From contig CM025854.1 of assembly GCA_003952965.2 (NCBI GenBank), positions 15,540,247-15,604,246 of the forward strand: 64,000 nucleotides of DNA. The letters are read 5' to 3'. The notes under the pieces were generated by a model. The model saw only the letters and a program-made list of their open reading frames with translations, was not told where the DNA came from and made no database searches. Below are positions 24,620-41,770 of this stretch, piece by piece. How positions within the stretch are numbered: position 1 is the first letter of the stretch; each line of letters starts with the position of its first letter. Position numbers and translations under genes: made by a program. The DNA is from Morella rubra (taxonomy: Eukaryota; Streptophyta; Magnoliopsida; Fagales; Myricaceae).

Positions 24620-25866
24620 GGCATCCGAGTGAACCCACCTAACACAAAGGTAAAGCCTAGAGAGCTAGTGTACAGCCATCCACGATTTTACGACTCCCAC
24701 TTAAGTGGATTATGATATTCACCTATTGGAGAATCAAACCTATGACCTATGTACCTTACACACACATGAATCCACCTAATGGATAGGTAAACCTCAAGGA
24801 GCTAGTGCAGACTCATCCACGCCTTTGCGACTCCTACTTAAGTGGGTTACGATATTCACCCAATGAGGAATCAAACCTATGACCTAAACATCTAACCCAC
24901 ACATGAACCCACCTAACGTACAAGTAAACCCTAGGAAGTCAGCACAAACCCATCCACGCATATACGACTCTCACTTAAGTGGATTAAAATATTCACCCAG
25001 TGGGGAATCAAACCTATAACCTATGTGCCTAACATACACATGAACCCACCTAATGCACAAGTAAACCTCAGAGAGCTAGCACAGACCCATCCACGTATTT
25101 ATGACTTCCACTTAAATGGATTACAATAATCACCCAGTGGGGAATCGAACCTATGATCTATGTGCTTAACACACACATGAACCCACCTAATGCACAGGTA
25201 AATCTCAAGGAACTAGCACAGATTCATCCATGCATTTATGACTCTCGCGTAAGTGGATTACAATATTCACCCAGTGGGGAATTGGACCTATGACCTATGT
25301 GCCTAACACACACATGAACCCACCTAATGCATAGGTAAACCTCAGAGAGTTAGCACAGACTCATCCATGCATTTACGACTCTCACTCAAGTGGATTGCAA
25401 TATTCACCCAGTAAGGAATCAAATCTATGACCTATGCGTCTAAACCACACATGAACTCACCTAACGCACAGGTAAACTCTAGGAAGATAGCATAGACCCA
25501 TCCATGCATCTATGATTCCCATGTAAGTGAATTACAATATTCACCCAGTGGAAAATCGAATCTATGACCTATGCGCCTATCACACACATGAACCCACCTA
25601 ATACATAGGTAAACCTTAGGAAGCTAACGCAGACTCATTTACACCTTTGCAACTCTTATTTAAGTGGGTTACGATTTTCACCCAGTGGTGAATCGAACCT
25701 ATGACTTATGCGTTTAACTTCCACATAAACCCACCTAATGCATAGGTGAACCTTAAGAAGCTAGCACAGACCCATCCACATATTTGCGACTTCCACTTAA
25801 ATAGATTACAATATTCAACCAATAGAAAATCGAACCTATGACCTATACTCCTAACCCACACAAGTA
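24620..25866 (-). repeat. Nine-copy 137-bp tandem repeat, SINE-linked
   Basis: Nine head-to-tail units with an almost constant period. The landmark GAATC(A/G)AACC and its variants begin at 24731, 24868, 25005, 25142, 25279, 25416, 25553, 25690 and 25828, so the steps are 137 bp seven times and 138 bp once. Units are diverged but not rearranged. Read on the minus strand each unit has a tRNA B-box-like word (ATAGGTTCGATTCCCC), and the array ends at about 25866-25895 in a tRNA-like head. It therefore looks like the body of a minus-strand SINE that was amplified in tandem. Confidence 0.92.
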
Positions 25867-25896
25867 TAGGTAAGCCGTAACCACTAGGACAGGCTC
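25826..25896 (-). mobile_element. tRNA-like SINE head at the end of the 137-bp array
   Basis: Minus strand: GCGAGCCTGTCCTAGTGGTTACGG contains an A-box-like word (TCCTAGTGGTTACGG). GGTCATAGGTTCGATT about 45 bases on is B-box-like. The sequence then runs into the last 137-bp unit. The A box occurs only here, whereas the B-box word occurs in every unit. Confidence 0.65.
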
Positions 25897-26788
25897 GCAA
25901 TATGTGCTCCTTTCCCATTCATTATCGATTAATATCCAGATTTGGGCTCCCTGGTGAAAGGATGGCTCGCAGCCATCCCCTTTCCACGGACGGTGAGGTT
26001 TTTCTATTTTATTTTTATTTTGCAATAATTTTGTTTTTTTTTTCTAAATTTTAAATTATTTTTATGATTTTTCAAATAATTTAGTTATTTGTTTTCTTTT
26101 GTTGTGACCAATTGCAAAACCCAGGGACAATTTTTTAAAAATGTTAAAACCCAAGGACAAAAAAAAGTATTTAACCCTTTTAATAAATTCACATTGGTTG
26201 ATATTCTAGCTGCCCATGCACAGCAACTACTTTGAAAAAGTTTGCCTACTCTTTAAAGTGGATAGATCAAACGGTCAAACTGCATCAGCAGGTAATTACC
26301 CATTTTGGCCTGCGACGCGTTCTTCTTAATCCCCTGTAAAACACATACAAACAAGTTTGAAGTTGGGACCTGACAAAATTAAGTGGGAGTATTGAACTTG
26401 CCTCGCCCAAAAACGAATAAAAGCCTTCCCCTCAAAAGATAATGGTTAAGGCACATCAAACCCAGAAAGGTCATACTCAAATAGAACGTCTAGGTGAACT
26501 TAACTCATCAATTGCTGTGCATTACCTTATTAGGCAGTTGAGTCAGCTTATGCTTGGTAATAGGACTACCAACACAAAGGCTATAGTAGTCACCATCATC
26601 ATCGACAGCCCATCTTTCCAAGGCACCAACTTTGATGATATGGCACAGACATGAAGCAATCACCTTCAGGGCGACCCGCAAACAATTCCTTCCAGGTCAA
26701 GGACATCATGGGTAACCTTAACTCCACTAACATGACACCACCACAAAGTGATCAGCAGGGCCTTAACTGGCTCATTCTTCGCCACCAA
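25897..26788. other. Intergenic stretch and 3' flank of the DTW gene
   Basis: No gene is supported. The part next to 26789 should be the 3' untranslated region of the minus-strand DTW-domain gene. Confidence 0.45.
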
Positions 26789-32116
<5,328 letters not shown>

Positions 32117-32640
32117 GGTGGATTCTCCGCGGTGTCTGTCACGTTCCCATTTAGTTTTCTCGAGTGTGGTTAACATTTCTTTGGTGTACGAACGTCGTCG
32201 TTTGTTTTTGTCGTTTTTCAATCAAGCGTTTCATTAAAACGGCATAAGACGTTCGCTTAGAAGAAAAAAAAGAAGCTTCCAGTTCAATACATAAATCTAC
32301 GAAAAAAACTAAAACAAACACTGAAAGACCAAAAAAAAACCTCCCGTGCTAGGCACCAACCCTTGTAGGATCTTTTTTGTGTGCAATTTGCGGTTCAGGT
32401 GCCTTCCGATTCTTTGAAGGCAGGTGATTACAACATCTCTCGAATGTTCTCCATGATGCTAAATATTTTTAAAAATAAGTTTGCAACATTTTAAATGTTT
32501 ATGATAGGTCGCATCTTATGTACTATAATACCGTATGCAATTTATATTATCAGACATAAAATCATATGGTGTGTATATGTTATATTTGGTATAAATCATG
32601 GGATACATTTAGATTTTTTCCCGAGCTGCAAGAAATATCT
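32117..32640. other. Upstream region of the DTW gene
   Basis: Contains the promoter side of the minus-strand DTW gene, then AT-rich DNA up to the caulimovirid relic. No separate gene is seen. Confidence 0.45.
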
Positions 32641-32644
32641 TACA

Positions 32645-33972
32645 TAACTGTTTTTTAATTTCAGGAGAAACATCTAATTCTTTGATTTGTTTTTAACATA
32701 ACATTTATTAGCAAAATGACCTGTTTTTCCACATTTCCAACAAGTAATATCTTTTTTCTTAGATTTATGTTTAGGTTTTGTATGAGATGAGAAAGATTTC
32801 TTATATGGTTTCGATTTATATTTATGTTTGATTTGTAGTAAGGTTTTGAAGAATAATATTTAGGATGTTTTTTATATTTTGAGGGGGGTAAAGGAACAGA
32901 ATAACCATATTGTTCACAGAAAAAGCCTAATTCTTTATGAGTTTGTTTTTTCTCTATTTCTAAAGTTTTATTTAACTTCAAATCATTGCAAATTAATAAA
33001 CCAGTTCGATTAATAATATTTATCATTTCACCATAAGTATATTGATCATACAAAATAACATCTTGATCATTAGCTAAATTAATACGAACCTTTTGAGCAA
33101 AATAATAAGGTAAACCTGCTATTAATTTTTCTTTACAATAAGCTTGATTACAATCATCACGTAATAATACTTTTGATAAAAATACATCTTTATACCAGCG
33201 AAAATCAGCCATAGTAGGACATTTAAGATTTAACAAAAAATCAGAAGATCGTTCTCTATATATTTCTGGATCACCGACAAAATTTTTGGTAATAGTATAT
33301 AGTAAGGTATTTATAGAATCAGGTATTTGTTGACCATTACTAAGGACATGATTGTTATCAACATCTCTTTTTATTGCATCTTGAATATTATTACGTTCAT
33401 TATCATTTAAATATCTATCCCACAAATGTTTTAATTGACCAGTGAAACCAGTTACTATACAATTATAAGTTTGTTGTTCTGTACGATTACTATTTCGTAA
33501 AACATTTGCATACATAGCCATTTCATTTAAAATATTAAGAATTTCATATTCGGATATTCCATCTATATTCCATTCATAAATGTCATTGGCAGAAAAAGAA
33601 GAAGTGTGTAAGAGATGTCTTTCTTCATATTGTAAATCAGGAGGTGTAGGTCGAGGATAATAGTTTCGTTTATTTAAGTGATAATATTTAGATTCATTTT
33701 TTTTATTTCTTATTTTGGAGCGATGTATTTTATTAAGATTTAAGTCTTCTTGAAATTGAGATTCTAATTTTTGTATATCAATATCAGGAGTATCAGTTTC
33801 AGATTCAATCAGAAGTAATAGGACTAGAAGATGTACTGGACTGATTTAAAACTTGTATTTTAGAAGAAGAAGAAGCAGTAGTTTTATTCTTTTCATTTAT
33901 TGATAATTTAGCAAGCATTTCATTAATTTTATCTAATTTTTCTGTAGTAGCGTCTGCATTCAAAGGAGGCAT
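32645..33972 (-). pseudogene. Endogenous caulimovirid coat-protein region (decayed)
   Basis: A minus-strand relic of a plant pararetrovirus (Caulimoviridae) integrated in the genome. A likely frame start is the ATG at 33972. The N-terminal part is Ser/Asp-rich. From about 33600 to 32900 the frame looks like a caulimovirid coat protein, with EWNIDG and ILNEMAMYAN near the start of the conserved part and aromatic and basic residues toward the end. A zinc knuckle of form C-x2-C-x4-H-x4-C is encoded at about 32701-32742, but in a different frame from the long open stretch (33521-32661). The region is broken by at least two shifts, near 33800 and 32830. Protease, reverse transcriptase and RNase H are missing because the similarity stops at about 32640. 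The AT content is higher than in the host genes. Similarity is closest in feel to petuvirus or florendovirus polyproteins; the genus is not settled. Confidence 0.75.
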
Positions 33973-34330
33973 GGTGGCAATTCATGAGGAATAAACATAG
34001 GTTGAGGTTTAGAGGTTTTAACGGGAGCAGATGGTTTTATTAAAGATTCAAGTTTGGTTAAATGAATACCAAGTTTTTGTAAATAAACATTTGTATAATT
34101 ATTTTGTTGAATAATATTATCAAAGTTTTTATCATTATTATTTAAAGCATTGACTTTATAGGGAGTTGCAAAATATTGTTTCGCTTGATGATCTATACTA
34201 ATAGTAGTTTTAAGAGGATAAAATTCATAAATCTGTTGACTATTAGTAGTAAGCCATGGTATTTCTTTAGTAAGAACATTTAAAGTAGGTAAATATTGTT
34301 CAAACCATATGAAAAGAAAGGTATATGTTG
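33973..34330 (-). pseudogene. Caulimovirid relic, region upstream of the coat protein
   Basis: The minus strand continues upstream of the coat region in an AT-rich, mostly open frame. It has short aromatic words near its start (for example WFEQYLP at about 34300), as in the C-terminal part of caulimovirid movement proteins. It overlaps the presumed coat start slightly and breaks off at about 34330, next to a LINE fragment. The movement-protein label is inference from position and composition. Confidence 0.45.
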
Positions 34331-34394
34331 TTATACTGTATTTAAATGAGTATAATAAACACTACGTATGTAAGCTTGGTCTATTTTATCGTAA

Positions 34395-34731
34395 GTATAT
34401 ATCCCCGCAAACATCAATGGATTGACCCCCCTTGGAAATGAAGCATAAACCTTTAGCCAGAACTGGCCGAGCCTTGAGAATACTACGCCAACACCACGAT
34501 GGATTGCCATGGATGGTTGCTTAAAGGAGAGGTGCGCCTCTCAAATATTTAGCACTCAACGTTTTGACCTACAAGCTCTCAGGATCAGAATAAATTTTCC
34601 ACCTCAACTTAGCTAGAAAGCAAAGTTGGCATCAGACATCCTGGGAATACCCAAACCACCTCAATCTTTTTGCTAGCAAATAGTCCCCTAAGCAACCTGT
34701 GTGAGCTTCCGAGATCTGGAGGCTGGCCTAC
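34395..34731 (-). pseudogene. LINE reverse transcriptase fragment
   Basis: Minus-strand frames carry words typical of plant LINE polymerases between the RT core and the zinc-finger region: MSDANFALLA-like, LRWKIYSDPESL, VKTLSAKYL and WCWRSILKARP. Stops and shifts break it. It is cut off at 34732 by the left LTR of the Gypsy element. Confidence 0.7.
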
Positions 34732-36253
34732 TGATGGGTGCATAAAAGTTTACTCTGAATGTTACTTCTTCATGTTCATTTGCTAATCCATATGTATAAT
34801 TCGGACATTTTAATGGTATTTTTTCAACTTGAATGTTATTTTACAAAGTGTCTAGTTGTGATTAATTTATGGTGATTTTCTTGCAGGAAATAAATTAAGA
34901 AGAGTTGGACCTCTAACCCTAAGAGATGGAGCTTAATTCTAGTTTTGGGCTCTATCCAATCAAGCAAGTCTAGAAGTTGAATGAAATGAGTTTGAAAAGA
35001 AATCCCGAATTGGAAGATCTTCTGCGCAGTCTTCAGTATTTTTGTCATATCTCTTCCATCTAAGACGGGATTAATTCTATTCAAGAAGCGTTGGAATCCT
35101 AACTTAAAGAGCAACATTTTCTTCAGAAATAGAGATTCTCAAATTCGGACGTTTACTAGGCGAAATAGGCGCCGCAATATCTGGAGAATTATTGGTACGA
35201 TATTCTCTGAGCAGTCGTCACTTTTATTATCATATCTTCTACGTCAGATATCGGATTGATGCGATTCAAAAAGGATATGAAAGCCAACGCAAAGGGATAC
35301 ATTTTACCTAGAAATAATAGTTTCAAATTCAGACTTTTAATATGAGAAAAATGGCCAGAAATATTAGGAGTAAAATCTGGAACATTGAATGTGCGAATTT
35401 GGGATATGATTTTCTTTCTTTGGAAGGAAGATAGCTTGGAGGACGTGGAAAGGACTTCTTAAGCTCGTGGAGGCTAGGTTTTGAAGAGGTTTTTGAGTTT
35501 CTTTTTCTTTTCTTTAGCTATCTTTTAAGGGAGAGAGTTTCTTTGCTCGAATGGATAGCTAAATCTCCAAGCAAGGCTAGGGATGAACTCGTACGAATAA
35601 TGGTATTATCTATTTGCTTTTGATTCATGTAATCGTTCTTCACATTGATACAACTCTTGTTTATCATTCTCCAATTGTTATTAGTTTGTTTTCTCATCTC
35701 TGAATGATCTTGGAATGATTCTCTTCATAGATTCAGTCATGCTTTGTCTATCGAATGGTTAACGTCCATGATTGTGTTTCAGATAAGTTATTATCTTGTT
35801 GATTTGATTTTCTGCTGCAATATTACCCACGAGGTATATTGTCGTCATTAGGTTATGTCAATAAGAATAATAACTCATATGGGTTTAAAGTGGTGAATGA
35901 TTTCTCAAAGGGTTACCTTTGAATTAAGTTTTGGTTTGTAGTTCTATATCTTCCAATTGGGGACTTTGGAGTTGAATTCCCCAGTTGTGTTAATCAATGA
36001 ATCAAGAGAAATTGATATACCAGATTTGAACGAGGAATTCCTGATGCTTTGCTATCCATAATCTTGAGTAACCATTTTCACCATTATAATTCTAAGTTTC
36101 TAAATCATAGTTCAATCAAGTTATTTCCAATTGATAATTAAGTTGTTTCCTTTAATTTTCTTGTTCTAATTGTGTTTCTTTCACCTATCTCCCTGAGGAA
36201 TCGACACCCCAAAGCTGTGCTACAACTACCGCGTTATTCTTTGGGCGTAATCA
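34732..36253 (+). mobile_element. 5' LTR of the Athila-like Gypsy element
   Basis: A 1,522-bp LTR beginning TGATGGGTGCATAAAAG and ending GGGCGTAATCA. It matches, piece by piece, the 3' LTR at 43345-53801. In the first ~215 aligned bases I count about 13 differences, so the insertion is not recent. It contains both unfilled insertion sites: TTTTCTTTAGCTATC near 35510 (the Copia site) and ATGCTTTGTCTATC near 35740 (the CACTA site). Confidence 0.93.
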
Positions 36254-36258
36254 AATTT

Positions 36259-36276
36259 TGGCGCCATTGCCGGGGA
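36259..36276 (+). other. Primer-binding site, tRNA-Asp type
   Basis: TGGCGCCATTGCCGGGGA starts 5 bp after the LTR. It is one base off the tRNA-Asp-complementary site typical of Athila/Tat-type Gypsy elements. Confidence 0.85.
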
Positions 36277-36425
36277 GTACGGTGCAAGCATAATTTTTTC
36301 TAGCAACTCGCAAAGGTGGTAGCTTCGTTCCCTCTTTTAGCTTGCTTTTTTTTTTTTTTTTCTTATTTTTTTTTTTTGTCATTTTAGTTTCATTTTGTTG
36401 CATTTTTTTCCCCTTTTTTTTTTGC

Positions 36426-38165
36426 ATGTCCATATATAGAGACGCTTTAGGAAGGTTTGCTCGTAGGCCTGTGCTTGAGTTAGAATCATCTTCTTTTAAT
36501 CCTTCGTTTGACACTCCATCTAGTCCTGAAAACATGAGTGAGCACAAGGATCAAGCCGCTAGAACTCTTCAGGATTACCTTCACCCTACACGCACTGCCA
36601 CACCATCATGCATCATGTTTCCAGCTAACACTCCCAACTTGATTTTAAACCAGGGATGATACAGTTACTTCCCACCTTTCATGGTTTAGATAATGAAAAT
36701 CCTTATGTGCATATTAGGGAGTTTGAGGAAGTAGTTGCGACTTTCCATAGTCAGAATGCTACGATAGACGTTGTGAGACTTAAGTTCTTTCCTTTTTCTC
36801 TGAAAGATAAGGCTAAGAGTTGGTTGTACTCACTAAGACCGCGCTCAATAGGATCATGGAATGAGATGACACAAGTTTTCTTCAACAAATATTTTCCCCA
36901 ACATAAGACCAGTGCTTTGAAAAGGCAGATCTCCACATTTGCACAAAAAGATAGTGAGACTTTGTATCAGGCTTGGGAGAGGTTTAAGGAGCTGCTGAGT
37001 ATGTGTCCTTACCATGGTTATGAGAATTGGCGTTTAGTTAGTTATTTTTATGAGGGACTTACACCTAGAGAGCGCCAATTCATAGAAATGATGTGTAATG
37101 GTGAATTCTTGCAGAAAAATCCAGATGAGGCCATAGAATACCTCAATGAGCTTGCTGAAAAAGCTCACACTTGGACCGGGCCTAGTGCTACTGAGAGTAC
37201 TAATAGGTCACGACCTACTGGAATTTACCATTTTAAGGAAGAGGATAGTCTAAAAGCTAAGGTGGAGATGCTTACTAGGGAGCTAGAGGTGCTAAAAACT
37301 AAGGACTCAAAGATGACACATGTGGCTACTTGTGTAGAGTCTTTTGAACCGTGTTTTGTGTGTGGTGGGGTAGATCACCAAGCTCAAGAGTGCCCTACAT
37401 ATGCTGAAATGAGAGGAGTGTATGAGGAACAATGCAATGCCTTAGGTATGTACAAGAAGCCCTTCACCCCTTTCTCGAAAACATACAATTCGGGGTGGCG
37501 AAATCACCCCAACTTTAGTTGGAGATCCGACCAGCAGTAGCATATGGTACAACCCCAGGGTCCTAGGCCTCATCTCACACCCCAGACTTCTAGGAGTTCT
37601 GTAGAAGATACCTTGCATGCATTCATTGAAGCTCAAGGCAAGACTAATAAAAAATTTGAGTCTTTGATCACCCAAGTCGTGGAAGAGAACAAAGAGATTA
37701 AGAATCATGTTTCAAAGTTAACTAGTGCTTTGACCATAAGCGAGCGTGGGAAGTTTCCATCCCAAGCTCAACCCAATCCTAGTGGACTACATATGGCGCA
37801 AACCTCTAACCCTAATAGACAAGATCTTAAGGAGGCAAATGCCATAACAACCTGATCTGGTAAGGTCATAGATGCAACTCCTAAAAATAGGAACACTCAA
37901 GAAAGTTCGAGTACCAGGGAATTAGATGAGTCAAAGGATAGTGAGGCGGTGGTAAGTCCAGCTAGGGTGCCATTCCCCAAAGCTCTCAAGTCTACCTTGA
38001 AAGCTACTGACCATAGGGCTGAAATTTTAGAGAACCTTAGGCAGGTAAAGATTAACCTTCCCCTATTGCATGTCATAAGTCAAGTTCCTACATATGCTAA
38101 GGTTTTAAAAGATTTATGCACTGTGAAAAGAAAGCACCATGTTCAAAAAAAAGCATTCTTGACTG
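36426..38165 (+). pseudogene. Gypsy (Athila-like) gag, disrupted
   Basis: The frame starts at MSIYRDALGR (36426). It loses one base near 36640 and continues from 36656 in another frame with a retrotransposon gag domain: HIREFEEVV, LFPFSLKDKAKSWL-like words, FFNKYFPQ, WERFKELLSMCPYHG and FYEGLTP. A CCHC zinc knuckle (C-x2-C-x4-H-x4-C) lies at 37352-37393. In-frame stops occur at 37538 (TAG) and 37853 (TGA). Gag forms the particle that packages element RNA. The product here would be truncated, so the element cannot move by itself. Confidence 0.9.
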
Positions 38166-38184
38166 AGCAAGTAAGTGTGTAATT

Positions 38185-38556
38185 GAACAAAGAATTCCAC
38201 CAAAATACAAAGATCCGGGCTGCCCTACCATTTCATGCATCATAGGGAGTCACGAGTTTGCACAAGCCTTGCTTGACCTAGGAGCAAGTGTAAATCTCAT
38301 GCCATATTCGATTTACTTGCTGCTTGGTTTGGGTGAAATTAAGCCCACTTCTATTGTGCTTCAATTGGCTGATCGTTCGGTTAGGAAACCAAGAGGGATA
38401 GTTGAGGATGTTTTGATCCAAATTGAAAAGTTTTACTATCCTGTTGATTTCTTAATTTTGGATACTCAGTTGGTTGTTGATTCTGATTCTAAGATTCCTC
38501 TTATATTGGGTAGACCTTTTCTTGCTACGGCTAATGCACTTATTAATTGCAGAATG
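38185..38556 (+). pseudogene. Gypsy aspartic protease domain
   Basis: A frame switch near 38180 leads into a retropepsin-like domain: CPTISCIIGSHEF, then the catalytic DLGAS at 38275-38289, NLMPYSIY and, toward the end, IPLILGRPFLATANALI. Protease would release gag and pol products. A one-base loss near 38555 breaks the link to the reverse transcriptase. Confidence 0.88.
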
Positions 38557-39990
38557 GATTGATGAAGCTCTCTTTTGGAAATATAACATTTGAGGTCAAC
38601 ATCTTTCATATTAGTAAGCAACCAAGGGAAGAAATTGAGTGCCAACAAACCTACATGATAGATGCTCTTATACAAGAGGAAGAAGTCTTGACAACCGACC
38701 AGGATCCCCTTGAACACTTTCTTTTTAATTCTGAATTTTCACTTACCGTTGATTCTAATGTGTTTGCTGAAATTTGTACTACCTTTGCTAAATTGCAGGA
38801 CTATGGAGGATCACCATGGCAACCAAAGTATGAAGAATTGCCAGCTAGGTGCAAAAAACAACAACCATTAAGTGTGGAAACACCCAAGCTCGAGCTCAAG
38901 CCGCTTCCCAAGGGTCTTAAGCACGTCTTCTTGGGCCCAGGTGATACCTTTCCTGTTATTATTTCTTCAGAATTAAGTGTTGTTCAAGGTGAGAAAGTTC
39001 TTAAAATGTTGAATGAGCACAAGTCTGCGCTTGGTTGGACTATAGCTGACATAAAGGGTATTAGTCCATTGATTTGCTCACATAGGATTCACTTAGAAGA
39101 AGGAGCCACCCCTCGTAGAGACCCTCAACGTAGGCTTAACCCACCATGAAAGAAGTTGTGAAAAATGAGGTAATAAAGTTGTTGGATGCGGGTATTATTT
39201 ACCCAATTGCTGACAGTAAATGGGTTAGTCCTACGCAAGTGGTTCCTAAGAAGTCGGGTATCACTGTAGTAGAGAATGAAGTAGGTGAATTAGTCCCTAC
39301 TAAAACAGTAACCGGGTGGCGGATGTGCATTGATTATCGGAAGTTGAATGCTGCCACCGAAAAGACCATTTTCCATTACCATTCATTGACCAAATCTTAG
39401 AGCGAGTGGCTGGCCATCCTTTTTATTGTTTCTTAGATGGTTATTCTGTTTATTATCAAATTGAAATTGCTTTAGAAGACCAAGGTAAGACCACCTTCAC
39501 ATGCCCTTTTGGGACTTATGCATTCAGGCGTATGCCATTTGGTTTGTGTAATGCACCTTCCAACGTTGCATGATGAGCATTTTTAGCGATATGGTTGAGA
39601 ACTGTATGGAAGTTTTTATGGATGATTTAACTATTTTTGGTGATTCCTTTGATTCTTGCTTGCTGAATTTGGAAGTCTTGACTCGGTGTGAACAAAAAGG
39701 CCTTGTTTTAAATTGGGAAAAGTGTCATTTTATGGTATCTTCAGGAATTGTCCTAGGTCATGTTGTCTCGTCTAAGGGAATAGAGGTAGATCAATCAAAG
39801 ATTGAACTAATCTCTAAGCTTCCCGTGCCTAAGACAGTTAAGGATGTTAGATCTTTCCTTGGCCATGCTGGGTTTTATAGGAGGTTTATACATAATTTTT
39901 CTATTTTATCTAGACCATTGTGTAACCTCTATCTAAGGACACCAATTTTGAGTGGACCAAAGTTTGTCAAGAGGCATTTGAAACGTTAAT
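38557..39990 (+). pseudogene. Gypsy reverse transcriptase domain
   Basis: The N-terminal linker is followed by reverse transcriptase blocks: WVSPTQVVPKKSG, MCIDYRKLNAAT, CPFGTYAFRRMPFGLCNAPS and the catalytic FMDD (39615-39626, a YxDD variant), then HFMV, GIVLGH and VRSFLGHAGFYRRFI. The frame shifts near 39146, 39370, 39560 (a short deletion in the NAPS region) and 39930. Several of the breaks look like loss of a single base from a short run. Confidence 0.92.
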
Positions 39991-40400
39991 TGGTAAGCTT
40001 ACATCTGCTTCGATCATGCAACCACCAGACTGGACCCTTCCTTTTGAGATTATGTGTGATGCTAGTGACTATGCTGTAGGTGCTGTTCTTGGACAACGAA
40101 GGGAAGGAAAACCTTTTGTCATTTACTATGCTAGTAGGACCCTAAATAGTGCACAAATGAATTATTCTACTACTGAAAAGGAATTACTAGCCGTAGTCTT
40201 TGCTTTGGATAAATTTCGTGCTTACTTGATTGGTTCACCTATCACTATATTCACTGACCATGCCGCTCTTAAATACCTTTTTACAAAGAAGGATGCTAAG
40301 GCGCGACTAATTAGGTGGATTTTACTTTTGCAGGAATTTGATATAAGAATAAAGGATAAGAAAGGCATGGAAAATGTAGTGGCGATCACCTCTCAAGACT
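39991..40400 (+). pseudogene. Gypsy RNase H domain
   Basis: An open stretch with [35 protein letters not shown] and [11 protein letters not shown], the standard RNase H blocks of Gypsy polymerases. A one-base loss near 40385 breaks the link to the integrase. Confidence 0.92.
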
Positions 40401-41770
40401 TACTTTCGTGGACAACACCAATGACACGCCAATCCGAGATGATTTTCCAGATGAGCATTGTTTTCTATTACCTCTTTACCATGGTTTGCTCATATTGTAA
40501 ATTATTTGGCTGTAGGCGAGATACCTGCAATGTGGAGCGCACAAGACAAGAGGAAATTCTTCCATGAGGTACGCAATTTCTATTGGGATGAACCTTTTCT
40601 TTACAAATATTGTCCTGATCAAATTATAAGGCGTTGCATCCCGAATGAGGAGATCCCTAGCGTCTTAGAATTTTGTCATTCCCAAGCTTGTGGAGGCCAT
40701 TTTTCTATGAAGAAAACCGCTGCAAAAATTCTGCAGTGTGGATTTTATTGGCCTACCTTTTCCATGACACTAATGCTTATTGTCATTCCTATGATAGATG
40801 CCAAAAGTTAGGATCCTTGTCCCGACGTAACATGATGCCCTTGAACCCGATCTTAGTTGTAGAAATCTTTGACTGTTGGGGCATAGACTTTATGGGACCC
40901 TTTCCACCTTCCTTTGGATATGTCTACATAATTGTGGCCATAGATTATGTGTCTAAATGGGTAGAGGCAACAGCTTGTAGAACTAATGACAACAAGGTGG
41001 TGACCAAATTTCTTAAAGAAAATGTGTTATCTCGGTTTGGAACACCTCGTGCTATCATTAGAGATCGAGGTACCCACTTTTGTAATCGTTCTTTTGAGGC
41101 TCTCATGAAAAAATATGGGGTTGTTCATAAAATTTCTACTGCATATCATCCCCAAACTAGTGGACAAGTAGAGATGCCAATAGGGAAATTAAGCAAATCT
41201 TAGAGAAGACAGTGAGCCCGACCGCAAAGATTGGTCGTTTAAGACTAATGATGCACTTTGGGCTTACTGAACAGCTTTTAAAACTTCCTTAGGCATGTCT
41301 CCCTACAGGCTGGTTTTTGGAAAACCATGCCATTTATTGGTTGAACTAGAGCATAAAGCATATTGGGCCCTTAAGACCTTCAATTCAGACATAGCAGAAG
41401 CCGGTAAACTTAGGAGATTACAGCTGACCGAGCCAAGGAGCTACATGATGCTTATGAAAACTCTAGAATCTACAAGGCCAAGATGAAAGCATTTCATGAC
41501 AGAAATATCCTTAGGAAGACATTTGAACCAAATCAGCAAGTTTACTTGTATGATTCTAGATTGCACAAGTATCCAGGCAAGCTTCGGTCTAGGTGGACCG
41601 GTCCCTTTGTAGTGAAGAATGTCTTTGAAAATGGGGCCATAGAAATAGAGGATCCTAAGGATGATTGAGTCTTTAAAGTAAATGGTCAATGTCTCAAAAT
41701 CCTTATTGATAGACAAGTGCCTGTGGTGGAAGACATTCCACTTGAGGACCCAATCTATCAACCTTGACCC
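40401..41770 (+). pseudogene. Gypsy integrase, disrupted
   Basis: A zinc-binding region (HSQACGGHFS ... LQCGFYWPT) is shifted near 40770. It is followed by a core with the D-D-E triad: D in GIDFMGPF (40886), D in IRDRGTHF (41063) and E in TSGQVE (41171). The frame breaks again near 41180 and 41440. The last part (KYPGKLRSRWTGPFVV) is the usual C-terminal segment. Integrase would insert the cDNA. No envelope-like gene follows. Confidence 0.9.

Noticed and set aside
24620-25866. Possible CRISPR-like array
   Set aside because: The whole 137-bp unit repeats without unique spacers, and the DNA is plant nuclear.
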